Source: a virus. Taken from it: a stretch of DNA of 36,993 bases. Below, piece after piece: positions 30,682-36,896 of this stretch. Each line of letters opens with the position of its first letter. Within the stretch, counting starts at the first letter, position 1. The stretch covers positions 1 through 36,993 of IMG/VR virus record IMGVR_UViG_3300017593_001555; one strand, given 5' to 3'. The notes under the pieces were generated by a model that saw only the letters and a program-made list of their open reading frames with translations, searched no databases and had not been told where the DNA came from. A program made the position numbers and the translations under genes.

Positions 30682-31059
30682 CTAGACCTCCTTTGCTTTT
30701 GCGAGGAGCTTCTCAACAAGCTCCTCTTTTGAGAGCTGGAGCAACCGCTCTCTGCACATGGTGCAGTGGGAGCGAAGCTCCTCTTTTATCCTGTCTGGGT
30801 GAAAGCCCTCGGAAGACACTTTTGTGCCTTCCAGGGCATCACTCCGCTCATTAGGACGCATCTCCCAAGCCTCGGACTGCACACTGCCACACAATTTGCA
30901 CTGGTAGCGGATGAGCAAATTGTATGGCTCAGGGCAGCTCTTCCGAGGCTTCGAAGAGCGAGGCCTCTTGATGGAAATCTCGATGCCAAGAGCTGCCAGG
31001 ATGTCAAGGTCTTCGGGGCTGAGCCCCTCGGCTTTTTCTTCTTCAATTGTTACCTTCAT
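30682..31059 (-). CDS. Zinc-ribbon-like hypothetical protein
   Basis: 125 residues. N-terminal LSPEDLDILAALGIEISIKRPRS, then YQCKLCGSVQ and HCTMCRERL, two CxxC pairs about 45 residues apart that could bind zinc. C-terminal helix LSKEELVEKLLAKAKEV. ATG 31059 follows GGAGGTGTGAG and overlaps the upstream stop by four bases. Role unknown. Confidence 0.5.
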   Translation of the reverse strand: MKVTIEEEKAEGLSPEDLDILAALGIEISIKRPRSSKPRKSCPEPYNLLIRYQCKLCGSVQSEAWEMRPNERSDALEGTKVSSEGFHPDRIKEELRSHCTMCRERLLQLSKEELVEKLLAKAKEV

Positions 31060-31238
31060 CTCACACCTCCTCTTGCATCCTTCTCCCATCCGTCAAGCAG
31101 CAATATGATGTGGTCTCGAACAAATCGAGGGAGCTCATCCCAGGACTTCTGGAGAAGCTCCCTATTTACATGCTGGAGGGTGGGACAATTCGCTCTCTCT
31201 TCGGGGGACATGCTGTCCCAAAGTTCCTTGGTTGTCAT
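31056..31238 (-). CDS. Small hypothetical protein next to an early promoter
   Basis: 60 residues: MTTKELWDSMSPEERANCPT, then two helices ending DGWEKDARGGVR. ATG 31238 lies after AGGAGGTGCAGC; a longer frame back to 31379 crosses the promoter and palindrome site 8, so it is unlikely to be translated. It is the first gene after the promoter at 31285-31312. Confidence 0.55.
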   Translation of the reverse strand: MTTKELWDSMSPEERANCPTLQHVNRELLQKSWDELPRFVRDHIILLLDGWEKDARGGVR

Positions 31239-31284
31239 GCTGCACCTCCTAAAGTTTGTTTTATGTCCATTTGGACATGATACC

Positions 31285-31312
31285 ATTGTAACATGGCATG
31301 TTATTTTGTCAA
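31285..31312 (-). promoter_or_regulatory. Early promoter with palindromic operator
   Basis: Minus strand: TTGACA (31307-31312), 16-base spacer, TACAAT (31285-31290). The 15-base palindrome TAACATGGCATGTTA (31289-31303, plus-strand reading) lies in the spacer. The 20-base imperfect palindrome at 31276-31295 (CATGTTA-N6-TATCATG) covers the -10 and recurs at the terminase promoter. Confidence 0.8.
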
Positions 31313-31370
31313 TAGCCGTAACATGCCAATAAATCGGCCAAAATGACCGATAGCCTTGCCGATAGGCCAG

Positions 31371-31391
31371 AAACGTCAATTTTTGACATTA
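31371..31391 (-). repeat. Dispersed palindrome, site 8
   Basis: The core GTCAATTTTTGAC is at 31375-31387. The minus-strand reading continues GTTTCTGG. It starts at the TAA of the upstream gene (TAATG overlap) and lies about 60 bases upstream of the promoter at 31285-31312. Confidence 0.9.
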
Positions 31392-31733
31392 TTTCTTAGC
31401 TCCACTAAGGGTGGCCTCGATTTCTTCAGCCGATAGGCCATCAGCCTCCATCTGCTTCCGTAGCTTTGCGAGACGCAAGTCCACTGGCTTTTCAGCGCTG
31501 TCGAGTGTCCCTTTGTAGCATTTGAGGGTGGGCTTCTTCCTGACTACAACGCAGGGCACACCGTTCTTGTTCACACGCAAGTGTATGCTAATATCATCTA
31601 TACGGAGCTTCTTCAGGACCCGCCAGATTTGCATCTTCAGGGCTTCCTGCTCACCTTTGGCAGGAGCCTCTACCCAGAGGGCTTCGCCAGGCGAATAGCC
31701 ACACACTTCATCTACTATGCTGAATGCATCCAT
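31389..31733 (-). CDS. Uncharacterised protein (DGLSAEEIE family), copy 2
   Basis: 114 residues, the first gene of the minus-strand array. YSPGEALWVEAP, a helical segment, DDISIHLRVNKNGVPCVVVRKK strands and MEADGLSAEEIEATLSGA match copy 1 at 28934-29308. GGAGGCTCAGAT precedes the ATG. Its position directly under the outermost early promoter suggests immediate-early expression. Confidence 0.6.
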   Translation of the reverse strand: MDAFSIVDEVCGYSPGEALWVEAPAKGEQEALKMQIWRVLKKLRIDDISIHLRVNKNGVPCVVVRKKPTLKCYKGTLDSAEKPVDLRLAKLRKQMEADGLSAEEIEATLSGAKK

Positions 31734-31764
31734 ATCTGAGCCTCCTCACCGTGATATTGTTACG

Positions 31765-31794
31765 GTTGTAACATGGGTTACGATGTAATGTCAA
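31765..31794 (-). promoter_or_regulatory. Outermost minus-strand early promoter
   Basis: TTGACA (31789-31794), 18-base spacer, TACAAC (31765-31770) on the minus strand. CATGTTA-N6-TAACA at 31756-31775 overlaps the -10, resembling the palindromes of two other promoters. TGTTAC-GGTT-GTAACA (31758-31773) adds a perfect inverted repeat. Confidence 0.65.
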
Positions 31795-31803
31795 ATTACG
31801 CAT

Positions 31804-32092
31804 ATCACCCAATAATCAATACACCGATAACATTTGGCCGTGTATGTGTATGTCAATTTTTGACCTTTCTGCCACCGTATGGCTCTGCCACCGTTAGGTG
31901 CTTGCACCAGCGTGCTGGGCTGTGCCAGCTTTTTGCTTTTTGTGTTTTTATTTATTTTTTTATATTTTTTTTTCTTTAAAAGAAAGAGCTGAGAAAAAGA
32001 AAGCTGGACAAACACATAGCGCCAGAAACGTCACAAAAATAGATAGAGAAACGGCGTCAAATTGTTATCGGTGTATCGGTGTTTGGGTGATT
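31804..32092. other. Divergent non-coding region, replication-origin candidate
   Basis: This spans the middle of a 547-base gene-free stretch (31734-32280). An inverted repeat of 29 bases matches at 25 positions: left arm from 31804 (ATCACCCAA...ACACCGATAACA), right arm on the opposite strand at about 32063-32091 with two ACACCGAT units. Between them are a 50-base T-rich run (31929-31979) flanked by an 8-base inverted repeat CCAGCTTT/AAAGCTGG (31925, 32000). Iterons beside an easily melted segment suit an origin; a regulatory region for divergent promoters is the alternative. Confidence 0.45.
31848..31868 (+). repeat. Dispersed palindrome, site 9
   Basis: The core GTCAATTTTTGAC is at 31852-31864, with CTTTCTGCC following on plus. 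It lies 11 bases inside the left arm of the origin-like inverted repeat. Confidence 0.88.
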
Positions 32093-32169
32093 TTCCAAAT
32101 GAAAATGTGTGTTTTATTGGGTGTTTGCACGCAATGGTTACTAGCGTAGCTAGTGCAATTGGTCATTGA

Positions 32170-32190
32170 AAATGTCAAATTTTGACGATT
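32170..32190 (+). repeat. Dispersed palindrome, site 10
   Basis: The core GTCAAATTTTGAC is at 32174-32186, followed by GATTCTGGCC on plus. It lies about 20 bases upstream of the -35 of the promoter at 32207. Confidence 0.9.
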
Positions 32191-32206
32191 CTGGCCGTGA
32201 AACGGC

Positions 32207-32256
32207 TTGACAATTTGTAAAAACGGAGTTATGGTGGCGTTATCACGTGCACGTGA
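32207..32256 (+). promoter_or_regulatory. Rightward early promoter with downstream palindrome
   Basis: TTGACA (32207-32212), 17-base spacer, TATGGT (32230-32235). The predicted start is near 32242, directly at the perfect 14-base palindrome TCACGTGCACGTGA (32243-32256), a good operator position. It drives the gene at 32281. Confidence 0.7.
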
Positions 32257-32280
32257 AATAAATTTCATGGAGGTGCCAAA

Positions 32281-32622
32281 GTGGCAGAGAGAAAGGATGT
32301 AAAGGTGGAAAAGAACTGGGAGGATATGACAATTGTCATATCGGGCTATGGTATTAAGCGGACATACGATTTAAATGAATTGCCAGACACTATGAAAGAC
32401 AGGTGCATGGTGTTAGGAGCTAGTAACAAGCTTAGAGACAGTTATGCTGGCAAGACGGACAAGTGGTATGAACACACAGACGCTGTTTGGGACGCATTGA
32501 AAAACAATGAATGGGAGCGTAAAGCAACGTCTAAGCTTACGAAACTGCAGGAATTAGCGGACGCTGGCGCATTTAGTGCCAAACAAATGGCATTGTTAAA
32601 GGGTTTGGGATTGATAAAATAG
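32281..32622 (+). CDS. Rightward early protein, paralog of the 25222 gene
   Basis: 113 residues from GTG 32281 behind GGAGGTGCC. ITVIS-like MTIVISGYGIKRTYDLNELPD, KLRDSYAGKTD and VWDALKNNEWERK align with the 25222-25581 product. It forms its own transcription unit between a promoter and a strong terminator, opposite in direction to the main early array. The product may therefore be an immediate-early regulator or host-takeover protein; this is inferred from the isolated unit. Codons look more AT-rich (aaaaac, aaat) than in the structural arm. Confidence 0.65.
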   Translation: MAERKDVKVEKNWEDMTIVISGYGIKRTYDLNELPDTMKDRCMVLGASNKLRDSYAGKTDKWYEHTDAVWDALKNNEWERKATSKLTKLQELADAGAFSAKQMALLKGLGLIK

Positions 32623-32654
32623 CATGAAATGCTTGACAACGTGAAACGTGCACG

Positions 32655-32688
32655 GGGCACGGCTTCCACGGCTGTGCCCTTTCTTTTT
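32655..32688 (+). terminator. Rho-independent terminator after the early gene
   Basis: A 10-base-pair stem (GGGCACGGCT, 32655-32664, with GGCTGTGCCC, 32670-32679, two wobble pairs) and a 5-base loop are followed by TTTCTTTTT. Ends the 32281 unit. Confidence 0.85.
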
Positions 32689-32693
32689 GCCCA

Positions 32694-32904
32694 GATGCTA
32701 CGCATCCAGATGCTCCGCATCTCAGGCGAAGCCCCCCTAAGCCCCCAAGGGCATCCCGCCTGATGATAGACATAGTCCAAAATTCTCCCTGACCAAAATT
32801 TCAACCAGCACAGCTGGCTGCTACGCAGGCAGCAAAGCTGCAGCACCACAGCTATGACGTCAAATGTTGACGTTTCTCGCGCCTGTGGTGCCAGCTATGC
32901 TGGC
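32694..32904. other. Hairpin-rich intergenic region before the terminase genes
   Basis: Part of a 349-base gene-free stretch. In order: GATGC-TAC-GCATC (32694-32706), AGATGC-TCC-GCATCT (32708-32722), TCAGGC...GCCTGA, a compound hairpin CAGCT/GCTGC...GCAGC/AGCTG (32811-32840), GCACCACAG...CTGTGGTGC (32843-32851 with 32883-32891) enclosing palindrome site 11, and GCCAGC-TAT-GCTGGC (32890-32904). Candidate functions are a packaging (pac/cos) site, an origin or structured RNA; none can be chosen from sequence alone. Confidence 0.5.
32855..32875 (+). repeat. Dispersed palindrome, site 11
   Basis: The core GTCAAATGTTGAC is at 32859-32871, followed by GTTTCTCG. Nine-base inverted repeats flank it. 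The outer bases are GAC-C and G, the only copy with a compensating pair at that position. Confidence 0.85.
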
Positions 32905-32937
32905 ATATAGCCCGATGAACATTTGTCCATTCACGCA

Positions 32938-32965
32938 TTGACTTATGCCAATAGCATGTTATGAT
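32938..32965 (+). promoter_or_regulatory. Promoter of the terminase operon
   Basis: TTGACT (32938-32943), 16-base spacer, TATGAT (32960-32965). The 20 bases at 32955-32974 match those at the 31.29 kb promoter at 17 positions (CATGTTA-N6-TATCATG). The predicted start coincides with ATG 32972, so the mRNA is probably leaderless. Confidence 0.7.
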
Positions 32966-32971
32966 GTTATC

Positions 32972-33436
32972 ATGGGACGGCCTAAGAAAAAGCTTGATGA
33001 AGAGGTCATATTGGACCTCGTAGAGCGAGGCCTTCCGCAAAAGGAAATCGCCGAGGAACTCGGTGTTAGCACACCGACGCTGGCGAAGCGGATAGCTGAC
33101 CTTCGGGAGAAGCAGGGCCTTCTGCTGAAATACCGTGCTTTGCAGAGCTTGCAACTCACCGAGCTGCAATGCAGGGTGCTGGAAGCCATAACACCAGAGA
33201 AAATCGAAGAGGCTCCGCTTCGGGACCTCGTTCTTGCGTATAAAGTTCTGAAAGACAAGGAGCAATCTATTGAAGGACTACCGTCAGATATCAAGGGTCT
33301 TGTTGGCTACTTGGTTGAGCTTGAAAAGAGCAAGCTTGACAGCGAAGACAGCACTGCTGTTATTGATGTTACTCCTGGCAATGGAGACGGGAGCGATGCC
33401 AGAGACGAGAGTCACGTTGACAAGACTATCAACTAG
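32972..33436 (+). CDS. Putative terminase small subunit (HTH protein)
   Basis: 154 residues. MGRPKKKLDEE opens the protein, and VERGLPQKEIAEELGVSTPTLAKRI is a clear helix-turn-helix, typical of terminase small subunits that recognise the packaging site. LTELQCRVLEAITPEKIEEAPLRDLVLAYKVLKDKE and IEGLPSD follow as in relatives. The C-terminus is acidic and disordered. The large subunit lies one gene downstream. The start is MGRPKK at 32972; an in-frame ATG at 32945 overlaps the promoter. No SD exists, in line with a leaderless mRNA. A regulator is the alternative reading. Confidence 0.6.
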   Translation: MGRPKKKLDEEVILDLVERGLPQKEIAEELGVSTPTLAKRIADLREKQGLLLKYRALQSLQLTELQCRVLEAITPEKIEEAPLRDLVLAYKVLKDKEQSIEGLPSDIKGLVGYLVELEKSKLDSEDSTAVIDVTPGNGDGSDARDESHVDKTIN

Positions 33437-33773
33437 CAAGGCTGGCACGCACGGTGTGCTGTCGATAGGCGGGCGAGCTATGCTCGTCACGCTTGAGCCG
33501 CCAGAGGCGATTGTGCCACCTGGACAATACAAGCTTCGCTCGCGGTGGTCACCACGCTTCAAGCGTAAGCTCTTTGAGGTTTCGGAAGTGCCTGGGCACA
33601 CAGATGTGCTGATTCACCCAGGGAACACAATCAAGGACACCAAAGGTTGTATCCTCGTTGGAACAATGAGGAAAGGCGAAGCCGTGCTTCAAAGCCGCAA
33701 GGCTCTCGAAGAGCTCCATCGTCTTTTGGGCGACAGCTCTGCTGTCCTGGAGGTGCGGAATGCGTGGCCTTAA
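33396..33773 (+). CDS. DUF5675-like protein
   Basis: 125 residues. GTHGVLSIGGRAMLVTLEPP, then IVPPGQYKLRSRWSPRF, EVPGHTDVLIHPGN (His74) and DTKGCILVG (Cys85) give the full DUF5675 pattern. The His and Cys pair in IHPGN/GCI resembles the active-site spacing of L,D-transpeptidase-like enzymes, so a cell-wall or amidating role is possible but unproven. ATG 33396 has GGAGA eight bases upstream and overlaps the previous gene by 41 bases; ATG 33381 is an alternative. Its location between terminase subunits is unusual for a lysis gene. Confidence 0.7.
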   Translation: MPETRVTLTRLSTSKAGTHGVLSIGGRAMLVTLEPPEAIVPPGQYKLRSRWSPRFKRKLFEVSEVPGHTDVLIHPGNTIKDTKGCILVGTMRKGEAVLQSRKALEELHRLLGDSSAVLEVRNAWP

Positions 33774-35208
33774 TCCGATTGTGTTGGAACGCTTGCGTTC
33801 CTGGCAGGACAATCCGTTGAGGTTTGTGCAAGAATGCTTTAAGTGGCCGAAGGACCAGAGGCCAACATTCCAGCAAAAAGAGGCCCTTCAGGCCATAGCT
33901 TTCAGGAAGCGTGTCAGCATCCGCAGTGGTCATGGCTGTGGTAAATCAGCAATAGCTGTGTGGATAGCTTTGTGGTTCATGAGCACAAGGGCATATGCCA
34001 AAGTGGCTGTTACAGGACCAACAGGCCGACAGCTGTATGACATATTCTGGGCCGAGCTTGCAAAATGGTTCAGGCGCAGTCGCTTGCAGGATGAGTTCAT
34101 CATGCAGAAAGGAAAGTTCTTCTATAAAGCTGCACCAGAGGATTGGTGGATACGGCTGATAAGCCCACGAGTCAAGGCCACAAAGGAAGAACAGGCGGAG
34201 ACGCTTGCTGGCCTTCACGGTGACCATCTCCTCATCATCGTAGATGAAGCCAGTGGTGTGCATGACCCTGTGTTCGTTCCGCTGGAAGGGGCACTGACAA
34301 GGCCCGACAACAAAGTTTTGTTGATTGGAAATATGACAAAGTCTTCTGGATATTTCTATGACACGCATTTTCATGCTGCCATTCAGCGGAAGTGGGTGCA
34401 TTTGCATTGGAACAGTGAGAAATCGCCTTTGGTGACGAAGGAGACTGTAGAATACTTCAGGGACAAATATGGTGAGGACAGCAGCGTTTATGCTGTGCGT
34501 GTAAAGGGCGACCCTCCACACACAGATGATAAAGCCCTCATTCCGCTGGAATGGAGTCGCCAGTGTATCGGCAATGAAATTGAGGTTGCTGATGACGAAC
34601 CGCTCTACTTGAGTGTGGATATCGCCAGATATGGCGATGATGTCTCTGTGGTGATGCCTCGCAGGGGTCTCAAAGTGTATGAATGGGATGTCTTTAAAGG
34701 GATGAATACAATATCGCTTGCGGGGAACATTCTGCAGATGTATACGGAACGTGACGCCAGTGGTGTCATCCTTGATGAAATCGGAGTTGGAGCAGGCGTC
34801 GTAGACTGGCTTGAAAAGCACGGAATGGTCAACTGCTACGGGGTAAATGTGTGCTGGGCGTCTAGCGACGTCAGTCGCTATCACAGGCTACGGGATGAAC
34901 TCTGGTGGACAGTGCGAGAGAAGTGCATGCGAGGGCTCTACTCATTCCCTCCAACAGAGGAGTCAGAGACGCTGTGTGACGAATTGGCCTCGCCGAAGTA
35001 TGACTTCAACGCACAAGGCGGTATTGTTGTTGAGAGCAAGAAAAAGATGCGAGCTCGTGGCGTTGGAAGCCCGAACAGGGCTGATGCCCTTGTCCTTAGC
35101 GAATATATTAACAGCGTAGCCCACAAAGTGTGGCCCACAAAGAAGACCTACAGGTCTTCCAGGAAGTATTATGCCGTAGGCGGAGAGTGTGCATGGATGG
35201 TAGCATAA
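33760..35208 (+). CDS. Terminase large subunit (packaging ATPase-nuclease)
   Basis: 482 residues. The ATPase domain has Walker A SGHGCGKS (56-63), Walker B LLIIVDEAS (167-175) and coupling motif GNMTKSSG (190-197). The RNase H-like nuclease domain has Asp287 in SVDIARYGDD, Asp339 in VILDEIGVGAG and Asp442 in RADALVL. All key residues are present, so the enzyme should cut concatemers and pump DNA into the prohead. GGAGGTGCGGA precedes ATG 33760, overlapping the DUF5675 gene by 14 bases. No intein or insertion is seen. Confidence 0.93.
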   Translation: MRGLNPIVLERLRSWQDNPLRFVQECFKWPKDQRPTFQQKEALQAIAFRKRVSIRSGHGCGKSAIAVWIALWFMSTRAYAKVAVTGPTGRQLYDIFWAELAKWFRRSRLQDEFIMQKGKFFYKAAPEDWWIRLISPRVKATKEEQAETLAGLHGDHLLIIVDEASGVHDPVFVPLEGALTRPDNKVLLIGNMTKSSGYFYDTHFHAAIQRKWVHLHWNSEKSPLVTKETVEYFRDKYGEDSSVYAVRVKGDPPHTDDKALIPLEWSRQCIGNEIEVADDEPLYLSVDIARYGDDVSVVMPRRGLKVYEWDVFKGMNTISLAGNILQMYTERDASGVILDEIGVGAGVVDWLEKHGMVNCYGVNVCWASSDVSRYHRLRDELWWTVREKCMRGLYSFPPTEESETLCDELASPKYDFNAQGGIVVESKKKMRARGVGSPNRADALVLSEYINSVAHKVWPTKKTYRSSRKYYAVGGECAWMVA

Positions 35209-35858
35209 TTTGTGTCAGCGATTTGCATATACCTTACACGAGCCGACACTTTGTCCGCTTTGCAGATTATGCTTGTGAAGCAGATACAGTAGTCTTTGAT
35301 GGAGATGTCCTTGACTTAGTGAGATGCACTGTGAAAGATATTAAGGGCAGTTATATAGGGCGAGAGCTGGTGGGGGCAGTGAAGAAGATAGTGAAGGCAA
35401 CTGAGACGATTTTCATCCTGGGCAATCATGACATGGAGCTAAGTGAGGCTCTTTCTGTGCTTCTGGAGATGGAAATCTCTGCGTATCCATCTTACCGCTT
35501 GGGTGACATGCTCTTCATGCACGGCTGGCAATTCGACCCGCTATGCAAATATTGGAATTGGCGGTTGTTAGCGAGGATTTCGCCGTGGTTCTTTCGCCCA
35601 CCGAGTGAGTGGAAAGCAAGAAATAGGGAGAAATGGCACAGATGTGTAGGACGGATATATTCTGAGGTGTTTTCCTTTCTGGAGGAGCACAGCTGGTGTA
35701 GGTTGTTAGTTATAGGCCACACGCATTATCCTAGCTATCACGAACTGCAGACAGGGCAGCGAGTGCTGGACTGTGGTGACTGGGTAGATAGCGGTAGCTG
35801 GGGAGAGATTGTTGGTGGTGAAGTGAAAACACGACATCTGGGAGATGGGATAGGATGA
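35193..35858 (+). CDS. Calcineurin-like metallophosphoesterase
   Basis: 221 residues. Two-metal motifs are complete: SDLHI (Asp10, His12), FDGDVLDL (Asp38), GNHDME (Asn78, His79), MHGWQ (His110) and GHTHYP (His176, His178). The pattern is close to LpxH-type UDP-diacylglucosamine hydrolases and phage phosphoesterases. The substrate in phage is unknown; nucleotides, RNA ends or DNA are possible. ATG 35193 lies after GGAGAGTGTGC and overlaps the terminase by 16 bases. The stop overlaps the next ATG by four. Confidence 0.8.
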   Translation: MDGSIICVSDLHIPYTSRHFVRFADYACEADTVVFDGDVLDLVRCTVKDIKGSYIGRELVGAVKKIVKATETIFILGNHDMELSEALSVLLEMEISAYPSYRLGDMLFMHGWQFDPLCKYWNWRLLARISPWFFRPPSEWKARNREKWHRCVGRIYSEVFSFLEEHSWCRLLVIGHTHYPSYHELQTGQRVLDCGDWVDSGSWGEIVGGEVKTRHLGDGIG

Positions 35859-36169
35859 GTAGGATAGTGGCAGAGAATGAAGATTGGCGGATACGGCAGG
35901 CAGAGGGCGACAACTATGCCCTTACCACAGGTAAGGGCCACTTCACATTCTATATAAAGGGACGGAACGAGAAGCTTGTGTTCTACAATATGCTTGTATC
36001 GGCAAAAGCCGAGATGAAAGATGTAGTCTTTCTGACATTTGGAGGTTGGTTTGCATTATGGCTGACAGTGGAAGATGTAGGTTTTCTGCTGGAAAGCCTG
36101 CCAATGACAGAGGCGGAGAAGGAAGCAAGCACGGAAGTGCAAAGTTCTGGAGGGATGACTATACAGTGA
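35855..36169 (+). CDS. Hypothetical protein
   Basis: 104 residues, with beta strands around WRIRQAEGDNYALTTG, HFTFYIKG and LVFYNMLV, then a helix VGFLLESLPMTEAEKEAS and a polar tail. ATGA overlap with the phosphoesterase gene. The compact alpha/beta form has no recognisable motif; might be a small partner of the phosphoesterase. Palindrome site 12 begins at its stop. Confidence 0.45.
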   Translation: MSRIVAENEDWRIRQAEGDNYALTTGKGHFTFYIKGRNEKLVFYNMLVSAKAEMKDVVFLTFGGWFALWLTVEDVGFLLESLPMTEAEKEASTEVQSSGGMTIQ

Positions 36170-36190
36170 TAATGTCAAATTTTGACTTTT
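36170..36190 (+). repeat. Dispersed palindrome, site 12
   Basis: The core GTCAAATTTTGAC is at 36174-36186, followed by TTTTCTTGGAGG, so the extension runs straight into the SD of the next gene, as at site 3. Confidence 0.9.
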
Positions 36191-36203
36191 CTTGGAGGTT
36201 TAG

Positions 36204-36887
36204 ATGGAAAATGCTTTGATAGATGGCAATCACAATGCTAGCTTGCTAGCCGAAGATGCTGACAGCCGTGAAGCGACTCGACTGTGGTGCAGGAGCAGAG
36301 CTCTGGTCATAGTTGCAGGACCTTTGGTCCTAGCCCTGCAGAAGGTCAACGATAAGTATCCTTGGGGAGATGATTTTGCATATATTCTAGCTGTTGGACG
36401 CAATCCTTCAGATTTGGACGGTGACGAGAGTCTGGATTGTGAGGAGAAGACGAATATCACTAACACTACCGAGACCTTGCAGATAGACAAGACCTTTGTC
36501 TTTGCAGACCTGCAGCACTATTATGTCTTGCCACCAAAGGGTGGCCTTGTTAGGGCAGTTGTCCAGGGTGGTATTGCTAGAACGGGTGCTTCGAGCGGTA
36601 ATGTCTATTTGACGAAGATAGCCTTCAACTTGGGCTATGTAGATAGTGCTGGGACTTTTACTTCTGGCTCTACTGCCAATGCAACACCAAACTTTAGCAC
36701 GAACAGCACGGACTACCAGCTCTGCAGTGGACAAGCTTGGCTTAATTGGAATTTTGATATACCCAGTGGGTATATGCTTGCTCTGCGAGTGAGGCTTTAT
36801 GGATACAGGGTAGCGGATGGCACTGAGCACTTCAAAATGAAGTTGTGTTGTAGCAGAGGCTCTTACGACAGTTATCTTGAATTTTAG
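36204..36887 (+). CDS. Virion-type structural protein, unknown
   Basis: 227 residues. The start ALIDGNHNASLLAEDADSREATRLW resembles the DGN...V-type opening of many phage fibre and structural proteins, with Asn/Thr/Ser-rich beta-strand segments after it (NITNTTETLQID, NATPNFSTNSTDYQL). No enzyme motif. TTGGAGGTTTAG precedes the ATG. It probably belongs to the virion gene block that continues beyond the right edge. Confidence 0.45.
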   Translation: MENALIDGNHNASLLAEDADSREATRLWCRSRALVIVAGPLVLALQKVNDKYPWGDDFAYILAVGRNPSDLDGDESLDCEEKTNITNTTETLQIDKTFVFADLQHYYVLPPKGGLVRAVVQGGIARTGASSGNVYLTKIAFNLGYVDSAGTFTSGSTANATPNFSTNSTDYQLCSGQAWLNWNFDIPSGYMLALRVRLYGYRVADGTEHFKMKLCCSRGSYDSYLEF

Positions 36888-36896
36888 GAGATAAAT

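Noticed and set aside
31239-31379. N-terminal extension of the 60-aa gene back to 31379
   Set aside because: It would translate through the promoter, operator and palindrome; ATG 31238 has a strong SD.
31925-31950. GCTGG-GCTGTG-CCAGC plus T run as a terminator
   Set aside because: The stem is only five pairs and no plus-strand gene lies upstream; the T-rich tract is better seen as part of the origin-like region.
33946-34884. 312-codon open frame on the minus strand opposite the terminase
   Set aside because: Antisense to a fully conserved enzyme, no SD, low-complexity composition; a coding shadow.
327-36190. TTGACA inside each dispersed palindrome as a -35 promoter element
   Set aside because: In the copies I inspected (1, 3 and 7) no -10-like hexamer lies 16-18 bases downstream; the downstream bases are SD or start codons.
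327-36190. CRISPR array or transposon ends
   Set aside because: Copies are kilobases apart, without regular spacers, transposase genes or target duplications.
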